The notes below the pieces were generated by a model that saw only the letters and a list, made by a program, of their open reading frames with translations, was not told where the DNA came from and ran no database searches. A DNA stretch of 64,000 bases. It comes from Deltaproteobacteria bacterium (lineage in GTDB: Bacteria > Myxococcota_A > UBA796 > GCA-2862545). Below, one piece after another: positions 23,568-31,927 of the stretch. Each line of letters starts with the position of its first letter. Position 1 is the stretch's first letter. A program made the translations under genes and the position numbers. Location of the stretch: assembly GCA_006226595.1 (NCBI GenBank), contig SBGP01000082.1, positions 124,001-188,000 on the forward strand, written 5' to 3'.

Positions 23568-23622
23568 GCCGAGACCCCAGGCCGGCCCGGGCTGGTCAAC
23601 GCCCGAGCCGGCTCAACATGGG

Positions 23623-24135
23623 TCAGGAGCCTTCCTTGGGGGGCGCGGAAGGCTTTGCAGGGGTGCCAGGGGTGGCAGGGGGTGCCGGAGGAGCCGGGGG
23701 CGCCTTGGCCGGGGGAGGCGTGACCTTCACCGCCGGAGGGGCCTTGGTCGCCGGAGGGGCCGCCTTCGGAGGGGCCTTGGCCGGCGGCGGGGCCTTGGCC
23801 GCGGGCGCCCCGCCCGAGGAGGCCGCACAGCGAAGCTCGAGTCGCTGCTCGCCCGAGAGCCCCTCGGCCACGGGCTTGCCCTCCGGATGCTTCACCGTGG
23901 CCTCGACCGCGAACAGCGACATCGCCGGATCCGTGCTCGTGAAGCGCTTCTTCGTGTCCTCGTGCCACGCCACGTCGAGCTTGCCCTGGTCGGTGAGCAC
24001 ACTGCCGCTGTGCACGACGCGCCAGGTGCTCCCGCCGTCGGTGGTGTGCACGCGCCAGGCGTAGTCCGTGGTCACACAGTCACGATCATCGGCCTGCGCG
24101 GTCGACAACAGGAGAGAAGCGAGAACGAGCCACAT
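23623..24135 (-). CDS. Secreted protein with Pro-Ala-Lys repeat tail
   Basis: ATG 24135 follows GGAGGTCTC. The 170-residue product has a cleavable signal peptide (MWLVLASLLLSTAQA), then a compact domain of about 85 residues with two likely disulfide Cys. It ends in a tail of roughly 65 residues made of PPAKAPP-like repeats (about 105-170). The folded domain has beta-rich segments such as YAWRVHTTDGGSTWRVVHSG. The tail could span or bind cell wall. The encoding DNA is correspondingly repetitive (CCGGAGGGGCC units at about 23690-23815). The family is unknown. Confidence 0.68.
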   Translation of the reverse strand: MWLVLASLLLSTAQADDRDCVTTDYAWRVHTTDGGSTWRVVHSGSVLTDQGKLDVAWHEDTKKRFTSTDPAMSLFAVEATVKHPEGKPVAEGLSGEQRLELRCAASSGGAPAAKAPPPAKAPPKAAPPATKAPPAVKVTPPPAKAPPAPPAPPATPGTPAKPSAPPKEGS

Positions 24136-24477
24136 GAGACCTCCAGGTCGTCTCTCGACGCTACCAGCCCACACCCCGGAGAGAGAACCCAGGGAGGACC
24201 ACGACTTTGCCGCCAAGGCCGTCGAGCGGCTCTCGGTGCGGGTTCACGCCTCGGTCAAGAGGCTGTGAGCGCATTCGGAACAAAGCTCCACAAATTCGCC
24301 AAACGGAGCCGCACTCGCAACGCTCACGCCGGGGTGCTCTCCCTCCAGTGGTCGCCCGCTCGAACGGGCGGAACACGGGGGCCACGTCCGCCTCGGACAT
24401 GCGGGGCCCCGTGTCGCGAATGCAGAACACCCGCAGGCCGCGCGCGGGTTACGGCAGGCAGCCGAAAAGGAGATGCC
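24136..24477. other. 342-bp intergenic stretch without a convincing intact gene
   Basis: No frame here has a good start, ribosome binding site and coding character together. The minus strand at 24338-24430 carries a short piece resembling a histidine-kinase ATPase motif (separate entry). The right end (24460-24477) is the leader of the phosphatase gene. Confidence 0.5.
24338..24430 (-). pseudogene. Possible histidine-kinase HATPase remnant
   Basis: A 31-codon stretch on the minus strand reads MFCIRDTGPRMSEADVAPVF followed by RPFER. This matches the G1-F box region of sensor kinases (normally D-x-G-x-G-M ... F.PF.R), with the second Gly changed to Arg. No kinase sequence is recognisable on either side in any frame, so if real it is a decayed fragment. 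The resemblance is short and could be chance. Confidence 0.3.
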
Positions 24478-25254
24478 GTGCATCGCGAGCTCGAAGTCGC
24501 CCGAGAGGCCGCCACCAAGGCCGCCGCAGCCGTGAAGGCCATCTACGAGAGCCAGGACTTCACCGTCCAGCAGAAGAAGGGCGACAAGGGCCCGCTGACC
24601 GAAGCGGACCTGCGCGCCAACCAGATCCTCCACGAGGTCATCCAGGCGGCGTTTCCCGACGACGCCATCCTCTCGGAAGAGACCAAGGACTCGGGCGAGC
24701 GCCTGGCGAAGTCCCGCGTGTGGATCATCGACCCGGTCGACGGCACCCGGGAGTTCACCCTCGGCATTCCAGAGTTCTGCGTGTCCGTCGGCTTCGTGGT
24801 CGACGGCCAGGCGGTCGTCGGCGTGCTCGCGAACCCGGCCACCGGCCAGGTCATCGCCGGTCTGGTCGGCGAGGGCGTGACCCTCGACGGCGAGCCCGTG
24901 AAGACCACCGACCTCGACAGCTTCGAGGGCGCGCGCCTGCTCGTCAGCCGCTCCGAGTACGAGAAGGGCTGGTTCGACGACCTCAAGGGCGAGGCCGAGT
25001 TCACCCCGATGGGCTCCGTGGCCTGGAAGTTCGGCCTGGTGGCCGCCGGCCTCGCGGAGGCGAGCTTCACCCCCAAGCCGCGCAACGAGTGGGACCTGTG
25101 CGCCGGCGTGGCGTGCATCCTCGCCGCCGGCGGCGAGGCGACGGACGGCAGCGGCACCCGCTACACGTTCAACCGTCCCGACCCCCTGCACATCGGTGTG
25201 TGCGGCACCAACGGCGCGCTGCACGCCCGTTGTCTGGCGCTCATTCAGCGCTGA
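24478..25254 (+). CDS. Inositol monophosphatase/CysQ-family phosphatase
   Basis: GTG 24478 follows AAAAGGAGATGCC. The 258-residue protein carries the family metal sites: E67 in ILSEETKD, WIIDPVDGTREF with D85 and D88, and NEWDLCAGVACI near residue 205. Insertion of REF after the DGT motif favours 3'(2'),5'-bisphosphate nucleotidase (CysQ) over inositol monophosphatase. CysQ hydrolyses PAP/PAPS in sulfur metabolism using Mg2+. No sulfate genes flank it, so the substrate assignment is only probable. Confidence 0.85.
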   Translation: MHRELEVAREAATKAAAAVKAIYESQDFTVQQKKGDKGPLTEADLRANQILHEVIQAAFPDDAILSEETKDSGERLAKSRVWIIDPVDGTREFTLGIPEFCVSVGFVVDGQAVVGVLANPATGQVIAGLVGEGVTLDGEPVKTTDLDSFEGARLLVSRSEYEKGWFDDLKGEAEFTPMGSVAWKFGLVAAGLAEASFTPKPRNEWDLCAGVACILAAGGEATDGSGTRYTFNRPDPLHIGVCGTNGALHARCLALIQR

Positions 25255-25310
25255 TCGACTCGGACAGCGATGTCGCACTCCACCGCGTCCGTGGTGGGGC
25301 ATCCTGGAGA

Positions 25311-25403
25311 GTGAACGCGCTCGATGCGCTGCTCGTCGACCTTCGCGGGGACGAGCGCGCGATGGCACGTGCCTTGCTTGAACGCGGGCAGGAGGATTCA
25401 TGA
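25311..25403 (+). CDS. Possible 30-residue leader peptide
   Basis: A GTG at 25311, after GGAGA, opens a 30-codon frame (VNALDALLVDLRGDERAMAR...). Its stop overlaps the ATG of the lipoprotein gene at 25400 (ATGA). The ribosome binding site of that gene, AGGAGG, lies inside this frame. The composition suits an amphipathic helix. Coupling geometry like this is used throughout the window, so it may be a real small gene. With no homologue in view it remains tentative. Confidence 0.3.
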   Translation: MNALDALLVDLRGDERAMARALLERGQEDS

Positions 25404-26047
25404 CCCAGCTCCGCTTCGTTGCCGCGGCCGCTCTGATGCTGACCGGCTGCCGCGAGTACCCCATGGCCTGCACCACCGAGGCCCGCTCGTCGGTGATCGT
25501 GTTCGTCGAGGACAGCGGTGGCACCCCGGTCGCCGACGCCGAGGTCGTGTTCACCGTCGACGGCGGCGCCGAAGAGGCGTGCATGGACAACGACGGTGGC
25601 GAGTTCGTGTGCGGCTTCGAGCAGGACGGCCACTTCGCGATCACCGGCGACGGCTGGGGATTCGCACCGACGACCGTCGAGGTCGACGTCGACGCCGACG
25701 CCTGCCACGTGATCACCGAGACGGTGACGCTCGTGCTCGAGCCGGTCGGGTGCACCGAGGAAGAGGTGCCGAGCGTGCAGGTCACCGTGACCGACAGCCA
25801 GGGCACCGCGATCACCAGCGCCGACGTCGCGTGGAACATGGCCGACGAGGACGACCTGCCCGAGGCCTGCGAGTCCCTCGGCGGCAACCAGTGGGTGTGC
25901 GCCTACGAGACCGCGGGCGACCTGCGCATCGACATCGACAATGCCGGTCCCTACGAGCCGTACACCACCGTCGTCACCGTCGCCGAGGACGAGTGCCACG
26001 TGATCACCGAGCAGCTGTCGGCGGTCCTGCAGTTCCTGCCGGACTAG
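25400..26047 (+). CDS. Lipoprotein with two tandem Ig/carboxypeptidase-regulatory-like repeats
   Basis: The 215-residue product has a lipobox in LMLTGC. Two homologous domains follow, at about residues 30-115 and 122-213. Both run through a strand (SVIVFVEDSGGTPVADAEVV / SVQVTVTDSQGTAITSADVA), a Cys-x(8-11)-Cys segment ending FVCGFE / WVCAYE, and the block CHVITE followed by a last strand. The regular Cys suggest one disulfide per domain plus CHV pairing. The fold looks like carboxypeptidase-regulatory or invasin-type beta sandwiches. It is an outer-surface protein of unknown role. Its stop codon lies within the inverted repeat at 26044-26106. Confidence 0.8.
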   Translation: MTQLRFVAAAALMLTGCREYPMACTTEARSSVIVFVEDSGGTPVADAEVVFTVDGGAEEACMDNDGGEFVCGFEQDGHFAITGDGWGFAPTTVEVDVDADACHVITETVTLVLEPVGCTEEEVPSVQVTVTDSQGTAITSADVAWNMADEDDLPEACESLGGNQWVCAYETAGDLRIDIDNAGPYEPYTTVVTVAEDECHVITEQLSAVLQFLPD

Positions 26048-26106
26048 CAGGCTGCTGAAAAAGTCGGACCGAGTGGTCTGAGGGCCGTTTCTCGGCAGCC
26101 TGCTAG
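26044..26106. repeat. 63-bp element with perfect 12-bp terminal inverted repeats
   Basis: CTAGCAGGCTGC (26044-26055) is exactly repeated in inverse at 26095-26106, enclosing 39 bp. The left arm supplies the TAG stop of the lipoprotein gene. The right arm ends 8 bp before the stop of the convergent FG-GAP gene. The start of the element (CAGGCTGCTGAAAAAG) resembles terminal repeats of some IS families, so it may be a tiny MITE or IS remnant. Alternatively it is a bidirectional terminator hairpin; no T-run follows the long stem. Confidence 0.55.
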
Positions 26107-26113
26107 CGGTCGG

Positions 26114-27439
26114 CTAGAACCCGCGGCTGCGGGTCGCGAGCACCAGCCCGCCTTCGTGGAAGACCATCGCGCTCCCGAGTCGCTGGAACGCGTGGTCGGG
26201 CTGCAGCGACCAGTCCTCGTCCTCACCGAGCACGAGGTTGGCGCCGAGACGGGTGGTGCTCCCCCGCCACACCCCCACCCAGCCGGCATCGAAGTCGTCG
26301 CCGTCCACCCGGTCCTCGGCGCCGACGATCAGCTCGTCGAGGCCGTCTCCGTCGAGATCGGCGAACAGCAGGGAGCGTCCGAGGTGCGTCGGCTCGTCCG
26401 CCGACTGCGGCTCGATGACCGTGCGCGGCACCACCATGTCGGGGCCGTAGTGCACCGCCACCTCGCCCTGGCCACGCGCCGCGCCCGCGGCACCCACGGC
26501 CAGGTCGCCGATGCCGTCCCCGTCGAGATCCCCCACCGCCAGCGAGCTGCCGAGCCACGCGGAGTCCGAGCTGCCCTCGCGGGTCGGCGTCCCGAGCCCC
26601 CCCGATGCGGGAAGGTTCGCGCCGTCGAGGATCCAGATGCCGCCCTGACGTGCCGTTCCGTGACCCGGCGCGCCGATCACCACGTCGGGAACGCCATCTC
26701 CGGTGAGATCCTCGCCACAGGCAAGAGCCGAGCCCGCCGCGGCGCCCTCCTCCTCGCCGTGCCAGCTCGGGACCTCCGCGGCCCAGCTGGTGAACGAGAG
26801 GATGCCGCGCTGCTCGAACTCCGAAGGCACGAGGAACACCCGTCCCCCGCGCTCGGGCACGCTGCCTCCCGTGAAGTGCGGGGCCGCGACGATCAGGTCG
26901 TTCACGCCGTCCCCGGTGAGATCCGGGCAGTAGACCATCGCCTCGCCGAGGCGGTCCGAGGGCGACGCCCCTTCGAGGATGCGGTCGGACAGACCCGCGC
27001 GAATTCCCTGGCGCGCCGCCTCCCACACGACCACCGCGCCCGCATCGAGCTCGGCCCCAGGAGCCGAGGCCATCAGGGTGGCGAGGCCGTTGCCATCGGG
27101 ATCGCCCGCAATGACCACCGCGCCGAGCTCACGCAGGTTGCCGGGCCAGTTCTCGAGCTGCTCGACCGAAGCCGGATCCTCTTCGGGCGACCACCGAACG
27201 ATGCGCTGGACCTCGGGCATGCCGACGTACACGTCGTCATTGAGCACCGACAGCGACCACTGCGCGCCGTGGTCGACGGTCCCGGACAGATCGAAGGCCG
27301 CCGTCGCTTCACGCGCGACCGCGGCCTCGAACGGATTCATCACCAGGACCTGCCCCGCCGGCCACACGTCCTCGCAGCCCGGCCCACGGCACAGGCTGCC
27401 GATGCAACCAGAGAGCAGGAGGAGGGGCAGGAGCCTCAC
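26114..27439 (-). CDS. FG-GAP beta-propeller lipoprotein
   Basis: GTG 27439 overlaps the stop of the upstream lipoprotein gene (GTGA). The 441-residue product has a lipobox (LLLLSGC) and about six FG-GAP/integrin-alpha type blades. Each has a Ca2+-binding loop such as DLTGDGVNDLIVAAP, DLTGDGVPDVVIGAP, DLDGDGIGDLAVGAA and DLDGDGLDELIVGAE. The propeller would sit on the cell surface. Partner and function are unknown; adhesion or a structural role is typical. Co-transcription with the DT-linker lipoprotein at 27436-28443 suggests they act together. Confidence 0.85.
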   Translation of the reverse strand: MRLLPLLLLSGCIGSLCRGPGCEDVWPAGQVLVMNPFEAAVAREATAAFDLSGTVDHGAQWSLSVLNDDVYVGMPEVQRIVRWSPEEDPASVEQLENWPGNLRELGAVVIAGDPDGNGLATLMASAPGAELDAGAVVVWEAARQGIRAGLSDRILEGASPSDRLGEAMVYCPDLTGDGVNDLIVAAPHFTGGSVPERGGRVFLVPSEFEQRGILSFTSWAAEVPSWHGEEEGAAAGSALACGEDLTGDGVPDVVIGAPGHGTARQGGIWILDGANLPASGGLGTPTREGSSDSAWLGSSLAVGDLDGDGIGDLAVGAAGAARGQGEVAVHYGPDMVVPRTVIEPQSADEPTHLGRSLLFADLDGDGLDELIVGAEDRVDGDDFDAGWVGVWRGSTTRLGANLVLGEDEDWSLQPDHAFQRLGSAMVFHEGGLVLATRSRGF

Positions 27440-28443
27440 TGGACGGGGGACAGCCCCGTGTAGCCGGTGAGCTCCCGGGTCTCGATGATGTCGCCGCCGG
27501 CCTCGGTGAGGATGTCCTCCTTCACCACGCCCAGGCCCGGCACGTAGTAGGCGGTGATCACGCCGGTGCTGTTGCCGCTGGGGTCGAGGCCAAAGCCGCT
27601 GAGCAGGTCGAAGGTGCTCGCGTCGAAGCCGAAGAGCTCGAACAGAGCCATCATCTCGGGCGGGAAGGCACCGTTGAGCCCGTTGGCCGCGCTCCAGTCC
27701 TCGGTGAAGGAACCGGTGATGCGAATGGCCGTGAACGATCCGGCGGGCACGGTGACCGGGTAGGCACCCCAGGCCGTGAACGAGCCCTCGGCGGGCACCT
27801 GGAACGACCGCACGCCGGTGTCTTCGGACATCTCGACGTCGATCGTGATGTTGTAGGTCCAGTCGGCGCCGGCCTCGAGGGAGGCAAAGTCCGCGAGGTA
27901 GGTCTTCGGCGGGTAGGTCATCGTGACGTCGAAGGACTGCGGGATGTCACCGATGCCGCCGAAGTTGGTGGAGCTGTAGCGGGTGCCCTGCCACTCGATG
28001 AGCTGAGCCTCGCCGCTGCTGCAGTTGCGGGTGATCGCTGCGTTCCAGCCGTGGGCAGGGCCGCCGCCGGTCAGGCCGCCGCCGCCGATCTCGACCACGC
28101 TGTCGTACACGTACGGGCCGCTGCCGCCGCGACCCGTGTGGGTCTCGGTGCCGGTCTGCTCGGTGCCGTTGGACACGAAGGTCGTGTTGTACGTACGGGT
28201 CCAGCCCGTGCCGCCCATCGGATCGACCGCGTGACAGCCGCTGCCCGGGTTGATGTCCGTGTCCGTATCCGTGTCCGCGTCCGAGTCACTGTCCGTATCG
28301 GTATCGGTATCGGTGTCGGTATCGGTATCGGTATCGGTATCGGTGTCCGTCTCATCGGTGGACCGACACTCGTCGGCCTGACAGAAACGGTTGGTCTGGG
28401 GCGTACACGCCGCCAGGAGCAGCACGAGCGGGAGGAGACGCAT
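27436..28443 (-). CDS. Lipoprotein with Asp-Thr linker, unknown domain
   Basis: ATG 28443 follows GCGAGGTACCC. The 335-residue product has the lipobox LLLAAC. An alternating Asp-Thr/Asp-Ser linker follows (about residues 31-63), and then a folded domain of about 270 residues starting GCHAVDPMGGTGWTRTYNTT. This domain is beta-rich, with segments FDVTMTYPPKTYLADFASLE, FQVPAEGSFTAWGAYPVTVP and a terminal YYVPGLGVVKEDILT. That looks like an extracellular sandwich. The DT linker is encoded by TCGGTA/TCCGTG hexamers on the plus strand. It lies upstream of, and is translationally coupled to, the FG-GAP lipoprotein. Confidence 0.78.
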   Translation of the reverse strand: MRLLPLVLLLAACTPQTNRFCQADECRSTDETDTDTDTDTDTDTDTDTDTDSDSDADTDTDTDINPGSGCHAVDPMGGTGWTRTYNTTFVSNGTEQTGTETHTGRGGSGPYVYDSVVEIGGGGLTGGGPAHGWNAAITRNCSSGEAQLIEWQGTRYSSTNFGGIGDIPQSFDVTMTYPPKTYLADFASLEAGADWTYNITIDVEMSEDTGVRSFQVPAEGSFTAWGAYPVTVPAGSFTAIRITGSFTEDWSAANGLNGAFPPEMMALFELFGFDASTFDLLSGFGLDPSGNSTGVITAYYVPGLGVVKEDILTEAGGDIIETRELTGYTGLSPVQ

Positions 28444-28541
28444 GGGTACCTCGCAAATAGAGGCCGGGGCAGCCCCGGAAGAATAGAAAAGCCGTTCGTA
28501 CCTAGCACGCAACTTCCGGCAACGGCAACAGGAGATCCGCT

Positions 28542-29747
28542 GTGGACCTTGCAATTCGCGGGATTCAGACCTTGCTCACCATGGACGAGGACGGGGGCCT
28601 GGGTCGTGTGAACGCAGCAGCCATCGCGTTTTCCGACGGGTGTGTGGCTTGGGTCGGACCCGATGCCGAGGCCCCCGACGCCGCCCAGATCGTCGATGGA
28701 TCTGGCCTGATCGGATTGCCCGGTCTGGTCGACTGCCACACGCACGCGGCGTGGGCCGGCTCTCGCGCACCGGAGTTCGAGCAGCGGCTCGCCGGCGCCG
28801 ACTACTCCGCGATCCTCGAGGCGGGCGGCGGCATCCTGTCGACGGTCCGGGCCACCCGCGAGGCCAGCGAGGACGCGCTCGTGGCGCATACGACGGCTCG
28901 CCTGCTCGCGATGCGCGATCGCGGCGTGACCACGGTCGAGGTGAAGAGCGGCTACGGCCTGTCCCCCGAGCACGAGACCAAGCAGCTCCGCGCGGCCCGC
29001 CGCGCCGGTGACGCCGCTGGCATGCGGGTGATCCCCACCTGGCTCGGCGCCCACACCGTGCCCGCCGAGCATCGCGCCGACCGGGCGCGCTACCTCGCCC
29101 AGCTCGTCGACGAACAGCTACCGGCGGTTGCGGGACTGGCGCGCTTCGCAGATGCGTATGTCGACCGCGGCGCGTTCACCGTCGACGAGGCCCGCACCCT
29201 GTTCACCGCCGCCAAGGCCGCCGGGCTGTCGCTGCGCATCCACGCCGAGCAGGTGGTCCACACCGGGGCTGCGGCCCTCGCCGCCGAGCTCGGAGCTGCC
29301 TCCGCGGATCACCTCGAGCGCATCGACGACGCGGGCATCGCCGCCATGGCCAAGGCCGGCACCGTGGGCGTGCTGCTCCCGGGCGCCATGCTGTACCTGC
29401 GCGACCCCGCACCGCCGGTCGCCGACCTGCGGGCCGCAGGCGTGCGCATGGCCGTGGCCACCGACTACAACCCAGGCACCTCGCCGGTCATCGACCTGTG
29501 GACCGCCGCGACCCTGGCGACCGTGACCATGCGCCTCACCGTCACCGAGGCCCTTCGCGGCATCACCGTGGAGGCCGCTCGCGCCCTCGAGCTCGACGAC
29601 GTCGGCGTGATCCGGCCGGGCGCCGCCGGCGACGTGGTCCTCGTGCGCCCACCGGCCGGCGAGCCCTGCGAGCCCTCGGTCCTCGTGCAGCACCTCGGCG
29701 CGCACCGGGCCGCGCATCTGGTGATCGGCGGCCGTCTCGTCCACTGA
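28542..29747 (+). CDS. hutI: Imidazolonepropionase
   Basis: GTG 28542 follows CAGGAGATCCGCT. The 401-residue product is an amidohydrolase with metal motif LVDCHTHAAWAG, the family block EVKSGYGLSPEHETKQLRA, AHTVPAEHR, HAEQVVHTGAA, and ATDYNPGTSPV near the C-terminal metal Asp. HutI hydrolyses 4-imidazolone-5-propanoate to N-formimino-L-glutamate in histidine breakdown. hutH, hutU and hutG are not adjacent, so the pathway is dispersed in this genome. A terminator hairpin lies just downstream. Confidence 0.95.
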   Translation: MDLAIRGIQTLLTMDEDGGLGRVNAAAIAFSDGCVAWVGPDAEAPDAAQIVDGSGLIGLPGLVDCHTHAAWAGSRAPEFEQRLAGADYSAILEAGGGILSTVRATREASEDALVAHTTARLLAMRDRGVTTVEVKSGYGLSPEHETKQLRAARRAGDAAGMRVIPTWLGAHTVPAEHRADRARYLAQLVDEQLPAVAGLARFADAYVDRGAFTVDEARTLFTAAKAAGLSLRIHAEQVVHTGAAALAAELGAASADHLERIDDAGIAAMAKAGTVGVLLPGAMLYLRDPAPPVADLRAAGVRMAVATDYNPGTSPVIDLWTAATLATVTMRLTVTEALRGITVEAARALELDDVGVIRPGAAGDVVLVRPPAGEPCEPSVLVQHLGAHRAAHLVIGGRLVH

Positions 29748-29761
29748 GGCCACAAACGAAA

Positions 29762-29785
29762 AGAGCCCGCTCGAGGGCGGGCTCT
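29762..29785 (-). terminator. Rho-independent terminator between tatA and hutI
   Basis: AGAGCCCGC (29762-29770) pairs perfectly with GCGGGCTCT (29777-29785) across a 6-nt loop. Read on the minus strand it is followed by TTTTCGTTT, so it terminates tatA. It may also stop hutI transcripts arriving from the left. Confidence 0.85.
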
Positions 29786-29807
29786 GACGAACAGGCGACG
29801 TGGAACG

Positions 29808-30044
29808 TCAGGCCATTTCCTTGGCCTTGTGCACCTCGTGCGCATCCTCGGTCGGCGGCAGCTCGCGGGTGACGTCCTTCACGCTCTCCTCGCCTTCCTT
29901 GGCGGCATCGCGGAACGACTTCAGTCCCTGACCCAGCGACTTGAAGACCTGGGGCAGCTTGCCGGGCCCGAAGATCACCAGCACGATCAGGAGCACGACG
30001 CCGAGCTCCCAGGCGCTGGGCATTCCGATGGCGAAGACGGGCAT
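29808..30044 (-). CDS. tatA: Sec-independent translocase protein TatA/E
   Basis: The 78-residue product has a single N-terminal membrane helix (WELGVVLLIVLVIF), the Tat hinge FGPGKLPQVFKSLGQGLKSFR, and a charged amphipathic tail. It would form the pore-like oligomer of the twin-arginine translocase. tatB and tatC are not adjacent. A GGAGATCCTCC leader precedes the ATG, and a perfect 14-bp palindrome lies about 30 bp upstream. Confidence 0.93.
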   Translation of the reverse strand: MPVFAIGMPSAWELGVVLLIVLVIFGPGKLPQVFKSLGQGLKSFRDAAKEGEESVKDVTRELPPTEDAHEVHKAKEMA

Positions 30045-30074
30045 GGAGATCCTCCGGTGCGCCGTACTTATCCG

Positions 30075-30088
30075 GTTGCCCGGGCAAC
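30075..30088. promoter_or_regulatory. Perfect 14-bp palindrome upstream of tatA
   Basis: GTTGCCCGGGCAAC is fully self-complementary. It lies between the ppk2 stop (30139) and the tatA start (30044). It could be an operator for tatA or a hairpin ending ppk2 transcripts; no T-run follows on either strand. Function is not established. Confidence 0.4.
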
Positions 30089-30138
30089 AGCCACGGTGCA
30101 GCGCTGTGAGGCGGGATCTTCGCGCCGCCGAGACGGCC

Positions 30139-31023
30139 CTATTCGCTGTCGAGGAGCGCCCGCATCTCCGCGAAACGACTCGCCTCAGCGGGCGAGACCT
30201 CCGGGTAGTGCATGTCCAGCGACTCGAGCGCCGAGACGATGGCCTGAGCCACCTTCACGCGCATGTAGGGCTTGTTGTCGGCAGGGATCGCCAGCCACGG
30301 CGCCCACGGCCGGCTCGTCGCGTTGAGCGCATGCTCGTAGGCCTGCATGTACTTCGGCCAGTGCTGACGCTCCTGCACGTCGCCCACCGCGAACTTCCAG
30401 TTCTTTTCGGGCTCGTCGAGGCGCGACAGGAAGCGCGCCTTCTGCTCGGCGTGGCTCACGTTGAGCCAGAACTTGAGGATCAGCGTGCCATTTCGCGCGA
30501 GATGCGCCTCGTGCTCGCGGATCGAGTGCAGGCGCTCCTCCCAGATGTGGTCCGGGTCGTTGTACGGCAGGCGCTGGTAGCCGAGGTACTCGGGGTGCAC
30601 GCGGACGACGAGCACCTCCTCGTAGTAGCTGCGGTTGAAGATGCCGATGCGACCGCGCTCGGGCAGGCGCTTCGCGGTGCGCCACAGGAAGTCGTGGTCG
30701 AGGTCCTCGCTCGACGGCTTCTTGAAGCTGTGCACCTGGCAGCCAGCGGGGTTCACGCCGCTCATCACTGCGCGCACCGTGCCGTCCTTGCCCGCCGCGT
30801 CCATGGCCTGGAACACGAGCAGCACGCTGTGGTGGTCGTGGGCGTAGAGCACGCGCTGCAGGTCGGAGAGCTGGTCCTGGAGGCGGCAGAGCTCCTTCTT
30901 GAGCTCCTTCTTGCTCAGCGGTGCCGTGGGTCCCGTCGCGGCGTCCTCCACCGAGAACGAGCCATCGAACGGCACGACGTAGGGACTGTTCACGTGGACG
31001 ACGGGCGGCTCGGGCAACGACAT
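30139..31023 (-). CDS. ppk2: PPK2-family polyphosphate kinase
   Basis: The 294-residue protein has the PPK2 P-loop-like motif LLVFQAMDAAGKDGTVRAV (about residues 68-86). It also has the lid/catalytic segments GRIGIFNRSYYEEVLVVRV and WEERLHSIREHE, and the late DNKPYMRVKVAQAIV. PPK2 enzymes transfer phosphate between polyphosphate and nucleoside mono- or diphosphates. The single domain and length fit class I/III; I cannot choose between them by eye. It is cytoplasmic and transcribed before tatA on the same strand. Confidence 0.93.
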   Translation of the reverse strand: MSLPEPPVVHVNSPYVVPFDGSFSVEDAATGPTAPLSKKELKKELCRLQDQLSDLQRVLYAHDHHSVLLVFQAMDAAGKDGTVRAVMSGVNPAGCQVHSFKKPSSEDLDHDFLWRTAKRLPERGRIGIFNRSYYEEVLVVRVHPEYLGYQRLPYNDPDHIWEERLHSIREHEAHLARNGTLILKFWLNVSHAEQKARFLSRLDEPEKNWKFAVGDVQERQHWPKYMQAYEHALNATSRPWAPWLAIPADNKPYMRVKVAQAIVSALESLDMHYPEVSPAEASRFAEMRALLDSE

Positions 31024-31129
31024 GACACCTCCGCGCTCATCCTACCCAACGAGGAGGGTGCGAGGACGGGCCGTCGGGAAGGTGTCGATGCCAGGCCGTC
31101 GGGCTATCGAAGGGCCTCGGAGGTCGCCT

Positions 31130-31927
31130 TTGTCCGACTGGATTCGCGTGGAGCGAGACGCGCACGTCGCGGTGCTCACTCTCGATCGACAGCAGCGAAA
31201 GAACGCGATGCACGACGCCATCTGGCGCGGGCTGCGCGAGACCGCCGAGTCCCTCGCCGCGGACCCGCCGCGCGCCCTCGTCGTCACTGGCGCGGGCGGC
31301 CACTTCTCCTCCGGCATGGACCTCGCGATGGACAACCCGCTCGTGATGCGGCTGATGCCGCTGATCCAGGGCGGCGACGAGCAGGGTCTGCGCGAGTTGA
31401 TCGCCGAGCTCCAGAGCACGATGAGCGCGTTCGCCGACTTCCCGGTGCCGGTCATCGCGGCAGTCGAGGGCGCGTGCATCGGTGGAGGGCTCGAGTGGGC
31501 CCTCGCCTGCGACCTCATCGTCGCCAGCGACACCGCGGTGTTCGCGCTCCCCGAGACCCGCTACGGCATGATCCCGGACGTCGGCGGCAGCACGCGGCTC
31601 TCGCGCCGCGTCGGACGTGCGCGTGCCACGGACCTCATCCTCACCGGTCGTCAGATCGGCATCGACGAGGCCGAGCGCTGGGGCCTGGTCGACCGCCGCA
31701 CCGCCGCCGGCGAGGCCCTGACCACCGCGAAGTCCCTGGCGCTGGCGATCTGCAAGGGCTCGCCCGCCGCGACCCGCGAGGCCCTCACCGTGCTCAAGGA
31801 CCTCGAGAACAACGACCCGAGCCTCGCCCGCGAACAGGCCGCCGGCTGCCGCACCCTGCTCTCGGGTGAGGTGCTCGAGGGCGTGACCGCCTTCGCCTCG
31901 AAGCGCGCGCCGAAGTGGGCCCCATGA
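31130..31927 (+). CDS. Enoyl-CoA hydratase/isomerase family protein
   Basis: I place the start at TTG 31130, because CTCGGAGG lies 8 bases upstream and the result (265 residues, LSDWIRVERDAHVAVLTLDR) has the usual crotonase length. ATG 31088 is an alternative that adds 14 residues. The oxyanion-hole blocks are VTGAGGHFSSGMDLAM and VEGACIGGGLEWALACDLIVAS. A Glu at the catalytic site follows in FALPETRYGMIPDVGGSTRL. The substrate is unknown. It overlaps lnt by ATGA, an unexpected pairing of fatty acyl-CoA chemistry with lipoprotein acylation. Confidence 0.85.
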   Translation: MSDWIRVERDAHVAVLTLDRQQRKNAMHDAIWRGLRETAESLAADPPRALVVTGAGGHFSSGMDLAMDNPLVMRLMPLIQGGDEQGLRELIAELQSTMSAFADFPVPVIAAVEGACIGGGLEWALACDLIVASDTAVFALPETRYGMIPDVGGSTRLSRRVGRARATDLILTGRQIGIDEAERWGLVDRRTAAGEALTTAKSLALAICKGSPAATREALTVLKDLENNDPSLAREQAAGCRTLLSGEVLEGVTAFASKRAPKWAP

